Position numbers and translations under genes: made by a program. A model generated the notes under the pieces. The model did not search any database. It had not been told where the DNA came from and worked only from the letters and a program-made list of their open reading frames with translations. A stretch of DNA of 64,000 nt from Lachnospiraceae bacterium (GTDB lineage: Bacteria; Bacillota; Clostridia; Lachnospirales; Lachnospiraceae): contig CAJTGD010000031.1 of assembly GCA_910575475.1 (NCBI GenBank), positions 1-64,000 of the forward strand. Direction: 5' to 3'. Of the stretch, positions 1 to 8,552 are shown in pieces. How positions within the stretch are numbered: the first letter of the stretch is position 1; the number at the start of each line of letters is the position of its first letter.

Positions 1-41
1 TTAGTATCTCAATTTTTCTTTTTTCTAAACTTGAGGTTATG

Positions 42-88
42 GGGTTGACCTAAAGGTTTCGCCTAAAGGCGAGGGTTTTAACCCCATT
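42..88. promoter_or_regulatory. inverted-repeat region before the VWA gene
   Basis: GGGGTT near 42 pairs with AACCCC near 83, and the intervening bases hold two short related blocks (CCTAAAGG and GCCTAAAGGC). The RNA could fold into a compound hairpin. No strong T-run follows, so it may be a processed or regulatory leader of the operon that starts at 130 rather than a terminator. No promoter is obvious in the window, and transcription may enter from the left. Confidence 0.35.
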
Positions 89-129
89 ATACAGACAATA
101 AAATTATGAAAAGAAAGGATGAATGAATT

Positions 130-2247
130 TTGAACAGCAACCAGAAAAAACTACAGCAGATGATTAAGGACCAGACCCTCTCCCTGACGGATGAAGAGCT
201 GTTCCTGTCCTCTGCCTACCAGAAATACCTGTCCTCTATGGCGAAAGCGGCTACCGGCCGCTACCGCCAAGGACTACAGACTCTTATGGAATGGGATATC
301 TCCAGTGGCGCTGATGTTGCATATACAGACAATTATAAGATCCATATCAATGCCGGCAACCACATTACCCAGAGTTTCCCGTCCCGGATGCTGCGCTCGG
401 AAAGCCTGGCAGGGCTAAACGGACACGAGACCGCACACCTGCTGTTTACAGATTTCACAACCCTGGGGTTGTATCTGGGCAGTATGGGTAACGGCGCCTT
501 TTATCCGGAACCCCCTTCCTTTGATGACCAGTACCAGACGGGATGTGAAGAGATGCTGGAAGCCATGCAGGAAAAAGATAAGGCGGCATGCCTGACACTC
601 TCCAGATGCGCTTCCCATATCAGTAATATTTTAGAAGACATCTATATTGAGGCCCGTATGTGTGAAGCATTTCCCGGAACCTTTAAGCAGGGAATTGAAC
701 TGAACAGCATGCGGATGAATGAGTTAATGCCGCCCCTTCAGAGCCAGATTGACAAGGAGTACTCAGATTTTTCCATTATGGCAAACCTTCTCCTGCAATA
801 CTGCAGAGCCGGAACGGTCAATAACCTTCATGGCTATACCGGCCCTTATCTGGATTATCTGGAGGACTGTGTGCCGTATGTGGAGGAATCGCTGTATTCA
901 GATGATATGAAAGACCGTTTACATGCTGCCAACCATATCCTCGGAATCCTCTGGGAATATATCAAGCCATTAATTGAAGATACCAGAGAAAAGCTTCAGA
1001 ATACCTCTGAGGATGAGGCAGGGCAGCTGTTAGAAGGACTGCTGGGAAGCCAGATTCACGGCGGTACGCCTCTGCCTTCAGGAAAAGGCGGAAATCTGCC
1101 GAAGCAGGCAGACGAAGGGAAGGAGATGCAGAAAACAAATCCACTCACCGCACTGCCTCCACAGGCACGCCAGAATGCCATGTCAAATGCACAGGATGCC
1201 GTGAGCGAGGAGGGCAACCGGATCCAGCTTGCCAAAACGTCCACGGTCTTAGACGGGAATAATCCCGGCGTTACTTATAACCACCAGTATCTGGGTTCCG
1301 GTTATGAGAAATCCGCCAGCGATCTGTTCCGTATCTTAAACAGTATGGCAACGGCAAAAGCAGAGGAACAATACCAACAGGAAATGACGGAGGAGCTGCA
1401 GAAAGCGGCAAATGATATCCATTACGGCAATGCACATGCCGGAATCCATGTAACGGTAAACCGGATGTGCAGTGTGCCGGATTATCTGATCAAATCTTAC
1501 CAGTCCATTGCTCCGCCGCTTCTTCGGGTTTCCAAAAGACTGCAGAAAACCATCGCCCCACTCCTGAAGGAAGAAAGCGAAGGCGGGAAATTAAAGAACC
1601 TGCAGTTTGGGAAACGCCTGGATACAAGGGCGCTGCACCATGAAGACGGCACATTTTTTACAAGGACAAGGCTCCCTTCTGAAGATCAGAAGCTGGCTGT
1701 GGGACTCCTGATCGATGAAAGCGGCTCTATGAGCTGCGCTGACCGGATTACTTACGCAAGGATGACAGCGATTGTACTTTACGATTTCTGCCAAAGCCTG
1801 CAGATTCCGGTCACTATCTACGGACATACCACGCCGGACTGTGAAGCCGGGGTAGCGCTTTATTCTTATGCAGAATTTGATTCCTTAGATACTTCCGACC
1901 GCTACCGGCTGATGGACATGTGCGCCAGAAACGGCAACCGGGACGGGGCGGCCTTACGCTATGTGGCAGAACATCTAAGCAGGCGTCCGGAAAACCAGAA
2001 GCTGCTCATCATCATTTCCGACGGGCAGCCAGCGGATTACGGATACTACGGTACGGAAGCTGAGGCAGACCTGCGCGGGATCAAGAAGGAATATTCAAAG
2101 AAAGGGATCATCCTCTTTGCGGCAGCCATCGGCTCAGACAAGGAGAACATCAAGCGGATCTATCAGGATGGCTTCCTGGATATCACAAAGCTTGAAGAAC
2201 TGCCGAAGAACATGGCTCTCCTTGTAAAACAAAATTTGAATTATTAA
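130..2247 (+). CDS. VWA-domain protein with HExxH motif (CobT/NorD-like)
   Basis: A 705-residue protein. A metallopeptidase-like HETAH motif lies at residues 99-103, followed by an NxxED-type segment near 167-171. The C-terminal third is a von Willebrand A domain whose MIDAS motif DESGSMS lies near residue 528. This layout resembles CobT/NorD-type VWA proteins, which usually work with a MoxR-type AAA+ ATPase as a metal-insertion or remodelling machine; such a partner, if present, would lie left of the window. The start is a TTG with AAAGGA upstream; an ATG a few bases earlier runs straight into a stop. It is the first visible gene of a plus-strand operon. The substrate is unknown, and calling it a protease would be inference. 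Confidence 0.8.
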   Translation: MNSNQKKLQQMIKDQTLSLTDEELFLSSAYQKYLSSMAKAATGRYRQGLQTLMEWDISSGADVAYTDNYKIHINAGNHITQSFPSRMLRSESLAGLNGHETAHLLFTDFTTLGLYLGSMGNGAFYPEPPSFDDQYQTGCEEMLEAMQEKDKAACLTLSRCASHISNILEDIYIEARMCEAFPGTFKQGIELNSMRMNELMPPLQSQIDKEYSDFSIMANLLLQYCRAGTVNNLHGYTGPYLDYLEDCVPYVEESLYSDDMKDRLHAANHILGILWEYIKPLIEDTREKLQNTSEDEAGQLLEGLLGSQIHGGTPLPSGKGGNLPKQADEGKEMQKTNPLTALPPQARQNAMSNAQDAVSEEGNRIQLAKTSTVLDGNNPGVTYNHQYLGSGYEKSASDLFRILNSMATAKAEEQYQQEMTEELQKAANDIHYGNAHAGIHVTVNRMCSVPDYLIKSYQSIAPPLLRVSKRLQKTIAPLLKEESEGGKLKNLQFGKRLDTRALHHEDGTFFTRTRLPSEDQKLAVGLLIDESGSMSCADRITYARMTAIVLYDFCQSLQIPVTIYGHTTPDCEAGVALYSYAEFDSLDTSDRYRLMDMCARNGNRDGAALRYVAEHLSRRPENQKLLIIISDGQPADYGYYGTEAEADLRGIKKEYSKKGIILFAAAIGSDKENIKRIYQDGFLDITKLEELPKNMALLVKQNLNY

Positions 2248-2273
2248 TTTTTAGAAAGAAGGGACATTGATTT

Positions 2274-3137
2274 ATGAATCAGAATTACCAGACCAGGGTT
2301 TCCCCTCAGATCTGCAAAGTCCAGACCGACCGGAAGCTGATCGCCGTCTATGACCAGTTGAAATGCGCGGCGCTGACCCATTACGCACAGCTCCATGCCA
2401 AAGGAGAGTATAAGGAAAATGACCATAAGGCAAATTCGCTGATCAAGGTCACGATCCAGGACTATTCCAACGGCACTGGCGATAAGAATGTGATAGCACA
2501 GTTTAATCTGGCTCCCGAACAGATCCAGTTTATCTTAACCCGGATCACTGCCGGATTTCAGGAATTTGAATGGTCCCAGAGCAAGATTTACGGTGCTCCC
2601 GATGCACAGGGGTATTCTACGGCGCAGCAGTTTTCCATCTCGCGCCATACGAATGATTCCAGCGGGCGTCCAATGAAGAGTCCGTGGCGGATTCAGATTG
2701 TAAACGGGAAGGGTGTAAAAGTCCAGAACCAGAAGGGCGGTTCCTATATGAAATCCGGAAGCTTTCTTTCAGAGAAAAATGCATTTATCCAGCTGACGGA
2801 TATGGATCTCTATACGCTCTTAAAGCGCACGGATTCCTATATCACCAACTGGGAGGCATGTATGGCGCCGTCACTGATCGCAAATGGAAAGCAGGCGTAT
2901 GAGAAACAGCAGCAGGACTGGCAGTCACAGAATCAGGGTCAGGATCAAGGGTACGCTCAGAACGAGCAATATCAAGGGCAGAATCCGGATTATTCCCAGA
3001 ATGGGCAATATCAAGGGCAAAACCAGAATTATGCTTCAAACGGACAATACCAAAACCAGGCTCCGTACTATATACAAAATAATATACAGAATAACCCGTA
3101 CCAGAATCAGGGGCAGGGAAATACTTATGCCGCTTAG
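2274..3137 (+). CDS. unknown element protein with Q/N/Y-rich tail
   Basis: A 287-residue protein I cannot assign to a family. Residues 1 to about 205 look like a compact folded domain with alternating hydrophobic positions. From about residue 215 to the end the sequence is almost entirely Gln, Asn, Tyr and Gly, in imperfect units of the type QYQGQN. Such tails occur in SSB-like proteins and in prion-like or condensate-forming proteins, but I see no clear OB fold. It follows the VWA gene by 26 nt and precedes a hairpin, so it is probably co-transcribed with the VWA gene. A Gln/Asn-rich tail also occurs in the putative annealing protein at 33106. Confidence 0.75.
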   Translation: MNQNYQTRVSPQICKVQTDRKLIAVYDQLKCAALTHYAQLHAKGEYKENDHKANSLIKVTIQDYSNGTGDKNVIAQFNLAPEQIQFILTRITAGFQEFEWSQSKIYGAPDAQGYSTAQQFSISRHTNDSSGRPMKSPWRIQIVNGKGVKVQNQKGGSYMKSGSFLSEKNAFIQLTDMDLYTLLKRTDSYITNWEACMAPSLIANGKQAYEKQQQDWQSQNQGQDQGYAQNEQYQGQNPDYSQNGQYQGQNQNYASNGQYQNQAPYYIQNNIQNNPYQNQGQGNTYAA

Positions 3138-3164
3138 ATTTCAGGTACGATCATTTTCGGAAAG

Positions 3165-3190
3165 GAAGCGGCCTCATGGCGGCTTCTTTT
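3165..3190 (+). terminator. intrinsic terminator-like hairpin
   Basis: GAAGC at 3165-3169 pairs with GCTTC at 3182-3186, extended by GCC/GGC, and TTTT follows. It sits between two genes of the same strand. It probably attenuates rather than ends the operon, because the next gene begins 23 nt later with no obvious promoter. Confidence 0.6.
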
Positions 3191-3212
3191 CTGTTAGAAA
3201 GAAGGTGAACCT

Positions 3213-3755
3213 ATGAAATATACCGATATCTGCACACTGGATGCACAGGGAAGGATCGTAATCCCGACCAAGATGCGTAAGACTTTAAACCTTGTGAACC
3301 AGGATGCTTTGGAAGCGGAGCTTTCCGGCCGGGAGATCCATCTCAGGAAATGCGGAGAGCTGCCTGTAGACACACACAGGCTCGCATCCTTCCTTACCAT
3401 CCTGTACAACAGCAACCGGCACACCGTTGCACTCTGTTCTGATACGCAGGTCGTTCGTGCAGTAGGAAGTTTTCTTCCAGACAGAACCCCTGTCTCCAAG
3501 GAACTCTCTGCCTGCATCCAGGCTGAAAAAGAGTATCTCCCGGACATGAGCAGGCAAATCTATCTCACCTCCAGTCCAGGTACACCAGTTGCTGCGCTTT
3601 TCCCTGTCCACGCCGAAAAGCCTCTGGCATTAGCAGTGCTTTCCACAAAGCCTCTTACCGAGGTGGAGATCGGATGTGCAAGGTTAGTGGCAACCACAAT
3701 TACACATGAATTTATCGGCCAAAGACAATTTGGACAAGAAATAATATCTAACTGA
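3213..3755 (+). CDS. SpoVT/AbrB-type transcriptional regulator
   Basis: A 180-residue protein. Residues 1-50 form an AbrB/SpoVT swapped-hairpin DNA-binding domain (LDAQGRIVIPTKMRKTL is the signature). The remaining 130 residues resemble the GAF-like sensory domain of SpoVT. SpoVT itself is a sporulation regulator; this copy is in a mobile element and more likely controls element genes. A sigma-factor gene follows 19 nt later, so the two may form a regulatory pair. The start ATG follows a GAAGGTG ribosome site. Confidence 0.8.
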   Translation: MKYTDICTLDAQGRIVIPTKMRKTLNLVNQDALEAELSGREIHLRKCGELPVDTHRLASFLTILYNSNRHTVALCSDTQVVRAVGSFLPDRTPVSKELSACIQAEKEYLPDMSRQIYLTSSPGTPVAALFPVHAEKPLALAVLSTKPLTEVEIGCARLVATTITHEFIGQRQFGQEIISN

Positions 3756-3774
3756 AAGAAAGGATAAAAATACT

Positions 3775-4308
3775 ATGAAAAAAATACATCTATTAACCCC
3801 CAAGCAACAGCAGTTTGCAGAACAAAACCATCAGATCGTAGAGTGTTTCCTCTCCAGAAAGAGACTGGATGCGGACGAATTTTATGATGTGGTCATCTTC
3901 GGCTATCTGTTAGCCGTACAGGAATATCTGGAAAACTCCAGGTTAACCGATAACTATGCCTTCAGTACCATTGCATGGCGGAACATGAATGACTGTCTGA
4001 TCAACGAATATACCTACTGGAACCGTGAAAAGCGTTCTGCTGTTACCAACCCATTAGAGGAGGAATGCCTGTCCATTGACACACTTCTCCCCAACCGAAT
4101 GCAGCGAGCCGCGGAAACTCTGGACAACCAGAAATTGCTGGTCAAACTGCTTGCCTATATCACGCCGAAAGAGCAGGAAGTCGTCCGTCTGAAGGCAGAC
4201 GGCTATACCTATCAGGAGATTGCAGAAAAATGCAGGATCTCAGTCTATGGTGTGGAAAGCCGTTTCAGCCGGATGCGACAGAGGCTGCGGGCACTTGCAT
4301 TAATGTAG
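3775..4308 (+). CDS. sigma-70 family RNA polymerase sigma factor
   Basis: A 177-residue sigma-like protein. The N-terminal half matches region 2 (helices with an FSTIAWRNMNDCLINEY core). The C-terminal 60 residues form a region 4 helix-turn-helix with LTPKEQEVVRLKADGYTYQEIAEK-like spacing (here ITPKEQEVV...YTYQEIAE). No anti-sigma gene is adjacent. It likely directs transcription of element genes. It starts 19 nt after the SpoVT-like gene and is followed 12 nt later by the methyltransferase gene, consistent with one operon. Confidence 0.8.
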   Translation: MKKIHLLTPKQQQFAEQNHQIVECFLSRKRLDADEFYDVVIFGYLLAVQEYLENSRLTDNYAFSTIAWRNMNDCLINEYTYWNREKRSAVTNPLEEECLSIDTLLPNRMQRAAETLDNQKLLVKLLAYITPKEQEVVRLKADGYTYQEIAEKCRISVYGVESRFSRMRQRLRALALM

Positions 4309-4320
4309 GGGAGAATTGCT

Positions 4321-5376
4321 ATGAATGATTCACAGATATATCGTGCAGCAGAGCTTCTGCAAAAGGAATTTGGTACAGAATGGCAGGCCATCGCCGGAAT
4401 GCTCGGCACAGAAGGACTGCGGAAACGGGTAGGCAAAGAGCTTACTTCCTTTATGGCATTTCCAGAGCGCGGAAACGGCGGGGACAGCCGCTGGAGAGGC
4501 AACTGCTCTCCGGAAGTGGTTGCTTCCATTCTGCGCTATGTCCTGGACTGCAAGCGTTATTACGGCAAGGATGTAAGCCAGTTTACCCTGATGGATCCTA
4601 TGAGCGGTTCCGGGACTTCCCAGGCTGTGGCAGACCATTTCCAGGTACGGTCATTGCTTTATGACCTGAATCCTGCACCTGCTTACGGCTATGGGAACTG
4701 GAACGCATTAAAAAATGACGTGGAAGACTCGGCCGACCTGATCTTTTTCCATCCGCCGTACCATGACATCATCAGGTACAGTGGGAATATGTGGGGCAGG
4801 CCCCACCCGGATGACCTGTCGAGATGTGAGAACTATCAGGACTTTCTGGAAAAATTAAATTACTGTATCCGGAAGTTCTTCTTTGCATTACGGAAAGACG
4901 GCAGGCTCGCGGTACTGGTGGGGGACATCCGGAAAGACGGACATTTCTACAGCATGCAGAACGACCTGATGCGCATGGGCGAATTTGAATCTTTTCTTGT
5001 AAAAGGCCAGTTCAACTGCGTATCCGATAACCGCAGGTACAAGAAGCCGTTCATACCGGTCGTCACGGAATATGTGCTGATACTTAAGAAAGCCGATTCC
5101 CTGACGGTTCCCTTTTCCTGCAGGCAGGAAGGCTGCCTGTCGGTAAGCTGTACAGACCTTCAGACCATCACCTGGCACCATCTGATCCGGATGACCATGG
5201 AAAGTATCGGCGGGACAGCCGCATTATCGGATCTGTATGGCCTGCTGCGGGATCATCCCAAAGCACGGAAGAACCCACACTATGAGGACCGGATCCGGGC
5301 AACCATCTACGAGCATCCGGACCAGTATCTTAGGACAGCCCAGGGATGCTACCGCCTAAACTATGCTGTAGCTTAG
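4321..5376 (+). CDS. DNA methyltransferase, N6-adenine/N4-cytosine type
   Basis: A 351-residue putative DNA methylase. The AdoMet-binding motif I appears as DPMSGSGTS near residue 97, and motif IV appears as HPPYHD near 140, a variant of the usual D/N/S-PPY. Motif order I then IV fits the gamma-like arrangement. The C-terminal part has no recognised target domain. No restriction enzyme gene is adjacent, so it is an orphan methylase, probably for protection or regulation of the element. The His in place of the first motif IV residue makes activity uncertain. Confidence 0.75.
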   Translation: MNDSQIYRAAELLQKEFGTEWQAIAGMLGTEGLRKRVGKELTSFMAFPERGNGGDSRWRGNCSPEVVASILRYVLDCKRYYGKDVSQFTLMDPMSGSGTSQAVADHFQVRSLLYDLNPAPAYGYGNWNALKNDVEDSADLIFFHPPYHDIIRYSGNMWGRPHPDDLSRCENYQDFLEKLNYCIRKFFFALRKDGRLAVLVGDIRKDGHFYSMQNDLMRMGEFESFLVKGQFNCVSDNRRYKKPFIPVVTEYVLILKKADSLTVPFSCRQEGCLSVSCTDLQTITWHHLIRMTMESIGGTAALSDLYGLLRDHPKARKNPHYEDRIRATIYEHPDQYLRTAQGCYRLNYAVA

Positions 5377-5416
5377 AAATATAACACAATCACCCAAAGA
5401 AAGGAAGAGATCTACT

Positions 5417-5668
5417 ATGAAAAGGCACCGAAAAGAACCATTACAGAATGTCAAGAAAGCAACCGTCACCATGACCGGCACCCCGTCCCTGCCTCTCTGT
5501 ATCGGAGAGCATGCATGGATCCGTACCCGTCACCAGCTCTTTACAACTTCTATGGTCTTAAAGATTATGGAAGTGGCGGAAGACGGCATAAAGTTTGAGA
5601 CCTGTAATACCATTTACCATCTCAGATACGAAACCGTTTCTACGGAGAGTGGGGTGATGTGCGCTTGA
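5417..5668 (+). CDS. small protein of unknown function
   Basis: An 83-residue basic protein with no family I recognise. It has a basic N terminus (KRHRKEP) and a beta-rich body. AAAGAAAGGAAGAGA lies upstream of the ATG. Its last 10 bases overlap the next gene, which suggests coupled translation. Confidence 0.6.
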   Translation: MKRHRKEPLQNVKKATVTMTGTPSLPLCIGEHAWIRTRHQLFTTSMVLKIMEVAEDGIKFETCNTIYHLRYETVSTESGVMCA

Positions 5669-6231
5669 CAAAGATCCAGGAACTGGGAAGCAGCCTTGAA
5701 AAGCTGCTTTCCACCCTAAAGAAAAATCGGGAGGCCGTACCCCCGGATGTCCTAAGAACCTATTATCGGCAGCCATATGAAGCCCTGCTCCGGCAGATTG
5801 GCGGTACTGCGGCGGCATTTGTGAAAGCAGTCCTCACAGACCGGCTGATCCTCAATCCAGATATCCCTATCACTGAGCAGGCTGCTGTCATCAACCAGGT
5901 GATCGCAGACTCCGGCATGGAAAGGCAGATGAGTTCCTGTATTTCCAGAACCTACAATTCAGACCAGCTTTACCAGATGGCTCTGAAACTGCGGCAGAAA
6001 ATAGAATGTGCCTTATGGCCGTACATTGACCTGAAAACCTGCCTGGTGTTTGATCTGGACAATCCGGAAACAGAACCTGTTACCTATAATACTTTAACTG
6101 GACAAATTTTAAGAAACGGAGTCTGGGCGAATCAGGAATTAGATCTTTGGGGCAAATTTTTATTTTACCCGAATACAAGGGTTCGCCCATACAAGATATC
6201 ATCCAAAGAAGAAAAGGAGAAGAATGACTAA
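5659..6231 (+). CDS. protein of unknown function
   Basis: A 190-residue protein, predicted mainly helical in its first 130 residues. It starts at a GTG that overlaps the end of the previous gene, and its TAA stop shares a base with the next ATG. This tight packing argues that all three genes are real and co-translated. No motif or domain is recognisable. Confidence 0.6.
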   Translation: MRLTKIQELGSSLEKLLSTLKKNREAVPPDVLRTYYRQPYEALLRQIGGTAAAFVKAVLTDRLILNPDIPITEQAAVINQVIADSGMERQMSSCISRTYNSDQLYQMALKLRQKIECALWPYIDLKTCLVFDLDNPETEPVTYNTLTGQILRNGVWANQELDLWGKFLFYPNTRVRPYKISSKEEKEKND

Positions 6232-6788
6232 TGACTATGATTACTCATATAGAACTGAAAACAACTCCACACCTGCCGGATCAGGAAATGGAGAAAATCT
6301 ACCGCATACGGCAGCGTTTTTATTGGGAAACTGATTTTATTAGCCGCTGCAGGGAACGGAAACTGGAAGGAACCGGCTTATGCAACCTTCCTTATCAAAC
6401 GCTTACAGAGGAGAAAAAACTTCTTGATCTGGCATATGAACTGTATAACGATATGGAAGATTCCAACACCGCCTATAATGTAACCCTGGATCTTGTCATT
6501 GACGCGATTGAACACAGGATTCAGGATAACAAGATTGTCACGGCTACGGAACCTAATGAAAATCCACGGGCGGTCATTATCATTGAGGACGGAATTGTCA
6601 GTACAGTGTTGGCTTCGGACCCGGATATCCAGATTGACATTATTGAGCTGGACCGTAATTATGCGGATTCCGAGCTTCGTACTTCTACTTATGATACTGT
6701 CCTAAAAGAGCCTGGCCTTCAAAACTGCAGCTACTCGCTGCATGTGCCTGGTTATGATCAAGAAATGGGATCGGAGGTGGATGGGTAA
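6231..6788 (+). CDS. protein of unknown function with IIIEDG-type domain
   Basis: A 185-residue protein. The N-terminal half is helical and charged. Residues 110-150 (AVIIIEDGIVSTVLASDP...IDIIELD) resemble a small beta domain found at the ends of many plasmid and ICE proteins of Firmicutes. Its function is unknown. It overlaps the neighbouring genes by one base at each end. Confidence 0.6.
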   Translation: MTMITHIELKTTPHLPDQEMEKIYRIRQRFYWETDFISRCRERKLEGTGLCNLPYQTLTEEKKLLDLAYELYNDMEDSNTAYNVTLDLVIDAIEHRIQDNKIVTATEPNENPRAVIIIEDGIVSTVLASDPDIQIDIIELDRNYADSELRTSTYDTVLKEPGLQNCSYSLHVPGYDQEMGSEVDG

Positions 6789-7426
6789 TGGCAAATATCT
6801 GTTGTGATGATGTCTATTTCTATTCGGAATCTAATCCGGAACATTTAAATACATTGTGGGAAGATTTGGAAGTATCCATCATCTTCTGTCACGATGAAAA
6901 CCTGGCATGGCTTGGCCGCCTGTTTCAGTTAAAGGAAATCCCCTCGGACGGCATCTCCCTTCGCGGGACGGTTATCTATATGGAACGGAATGAGGACAGC
7001 ATCCTTTTAAGTACTTCGGCCGCATGGACTCCGCTTTATGATGCGTACTGTGCGATAGCAGATGTCTACCAGTTATCCTTTGTGATGCAAAGCATAGAGC
7101 CGGGATGTGGAATCTATATTAATACAGACCACTCTGGCCGGTACTTCCCGGATCACTACACACTGTCTGTTGATAATGAAGACTTTATCACCCCGGCAGG
7201 CGTTCCCGTATACGATAAGCTGGAATATGGAGAGACGTTTTCTACCGATGCGGATCTTCTTGGATGCTTTACGGAAATTGGATATCAGGCAGATACGATT
7301 GATGCCTTGAACCTGCTTTTAGAGGATACCGGGATTGCCATTCATGTATTCACAAACCCTTATTCCTCACAAAATCTACAGGATTGGAGGAAAATACATG
7401 ACAGTCTATGTATTATGCAGCTATAG
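6788..7426 (+). CDS. YubB/Api92-like protein
   Basis: A 212-residue protein. The segment with AAWTPLYDAYCAIADVYQ, then an EPG triplet, resembles the YubB (DUF1281-like, ferredoxin-like fold) proteins of plasmids and phages, which carry W-x-P followed by a YP-L-F stretch and EPG. The assignment is by eye and only moderate. GGAGG lies 10 nt before the ATG. Its 3' end overlaps the next gene by 29 nt. Confidence 0.6.
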   Translation: MANICCDDVYFYSESNPEHLNTLWEDLEVSIIFCHDENLAWLGRLFQLKEIPSDGISLRGTVIYMERNEDSILLSTSAAWTPLYDAYCAIADVYQLSFVMQSIEPGCGIYINTDHSGRYFPDHYTLSVDNEDFITPAGVPVYDKLEYGETFSTDADLLGCFTEIGYQADTIDALNLLLEDTGIAIHVFTNPYSSQNLQDWRKIHDSLCIMQL

Positions 7427-7709
7427 CGATGGGCTAAATGATCCTGTTATTTCTATGGATTATCAGGATCTGTATAAAAGGATGGAGAAAAGCTACCGAA
7501 TGACTCTGGATCACGTTTCCCAGACAGAAGAAGATCAGGAAAACACCTACCTGAGCGGTTTCAGCGCCAGGGCTGTCATACACGGTGACTGAACCTGTTG
7601 GTCAATTACGGAGCTGGATCTGCCAGTTCCATCGGATAAGAGCAAAATGACCGATTTAAAGCTAGACATCTGGAATGAATGGCTGTTTGAAAAGCAGCAG
7701 AAACCATAA
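7398..7709 (+). pseudogene. small element gene with in-frame TGA
   Basis: The ATG at 7398 follows a GGAGG site and opens a 64-codon frame ending in TGA at 7590-7592. The same frame then continues without another stop to TAA at 7707-7709, adding 38 codons, including WSITELDLP. A W-x-I-x-E ending is what I would expect in this small family, so the TGA looks like a nonsense mutation or a read-through codon rather than the natural end. A sequencing error cannot be excluded. Function unknown. Confidence 0.55.
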
Positions 7710-7720
7710 GATCAAAACCT

Positions 7721-7745
7721 GAGCCGCCTTTCATGGGTGGCTCTT
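7721..7745 (+). terminator. intrinsic terminator
   Basis: GAGCC at 7721-7725 pairs with GGCTC at 7739-7743, with extra pairing inside, and TTT follows. It lies 11 nt after the stop that ends the operon starting at 130, and before the convergent hsp20 gene. Confidence 0.65.
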
Positions 7746-7839
7746 TCCATAAATTCAAAAGGCCCGGAGTCAGACAGATTCAGCTGTACTGCACTCCAGG
7801 CTGTATACGGTTTCCTTTATCTATTTTAAAGAGGGGCCA

Positions 7840-8316
7840 TTATCCCTCGATGGCAATATATTTTGTTTCTTCAACTTCCGGCTTTTTCTCTTCTTTCTTT
7901 GGAATCGCCAGTTTCAATACTCCACACTCATATTTCGCATGGATATCTTCCTGCTTCACTTCTTCCCCGATATAGAAAGACCGGCTCATGCTTCCGGCAT
8001 AACGCTCCCGGCGTACAAATTTCCCGGTTTTTTTATCTTTCTCATCTTCGTCAAGTCCCTTCGCTGCACTCACTACCAAATAACCGTTCTTCAATTCCAG
8101 GGAAAGCTCCTCTTTCTTAAAACCAGGAAGGTCAATATCTACCTCGTAATGGTCATCATGTTCCTGCACATCCGTCTTCATCATATGCACTGCATGGCTG
8201 CCATACAACTTTCTCTGCACCCTTTGCATTGCCTTATCATCATATACAGGGAAATCAAAAAATCCATCAAATAAGTCATCAAATAAGTTTTCTCCAAAAA
8301 TACTGGGTGTCATCAT
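7840..8316 (-). CDS. Hsp20/alpha-crystallin small heat shock protein
   Basis: A 158-residue small heat-shock protein, a cytoplasmic ATP-independent holdase. The alpha-crystallin domain spans about residues 45-145, with the conserved VDIDLPGFKKEELSLEL stretch and the ending GVLKLAIPKKE, followed by a short C-terminal extension. The N-terminal arm is rich in Phe/Asp (FDDLFDGFFDFP), typical of the family. It is a single-gene unit. A perfect promoter and a CIRCE operator lie upstream, so it is probably repressed by host HrcA. It is carried by the mobile element. Confidence 0.92.
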   Translation of the reverse strand: MMTPSIFGENLFDDLFDGFFDFPVYDDKAMQRVQRKLYGSHAVHMMKTDVQEHDDHYEVDIDLPGFKKEELSLELKNGYLVVSAAKGLDEDEKDKKTGKFVRRERYAGSMSRSFYIGEEVKQEDIHAKYECGVLKLAIPKKEEKKPEVEETKYIAIEG

Positions 8317-8432
8317 AAGTCATCGCTCCTTTTCTTATTAAAAACAACTTGCTAACTCGAACCGGGGATGCCTGGGAAGAAAATTGGACTTCAACGTGGT
8401 TCCTTTCTTTCCTTCTCCTTTGTTCTATATGC

Positions 8433-8461
8433 ACTATAACACGCATGTTAGCACTTGTCAA
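8433..8461 (-). promoter_or_regulatory. sigma-A promoter of hsp20
   Basis: On the minus strand TTGACA (8456-8461) and TATAGT (8433-8438) are separated by 17 bp. The -35 box lies inside the CIRCE element. Confidence 0.85.
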
Positions 8462-8474
8462 CAGAGAGTGCTAA
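8448..8474. promoter_or_regulatory. CIRCE operator (HrcA site)
   Basis: TTAGCACTT, nine bases, GAGTGCTAA: the consensus inverted repeat TTAGCACTC-N9-GAGTGCTAA with one mismatch. It covers the -35 box of the hsp20 promoter. HrcA binding would block transcription until heat shock. Confidence 0.93.
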
Positions 8475-8552
8475 TGATTTTTGTGAACTTTCTGTGACCG
8501 CTTTGATAATACCCTCTGGAAAAGATAATTGAAATAATACACAAAATAATAT

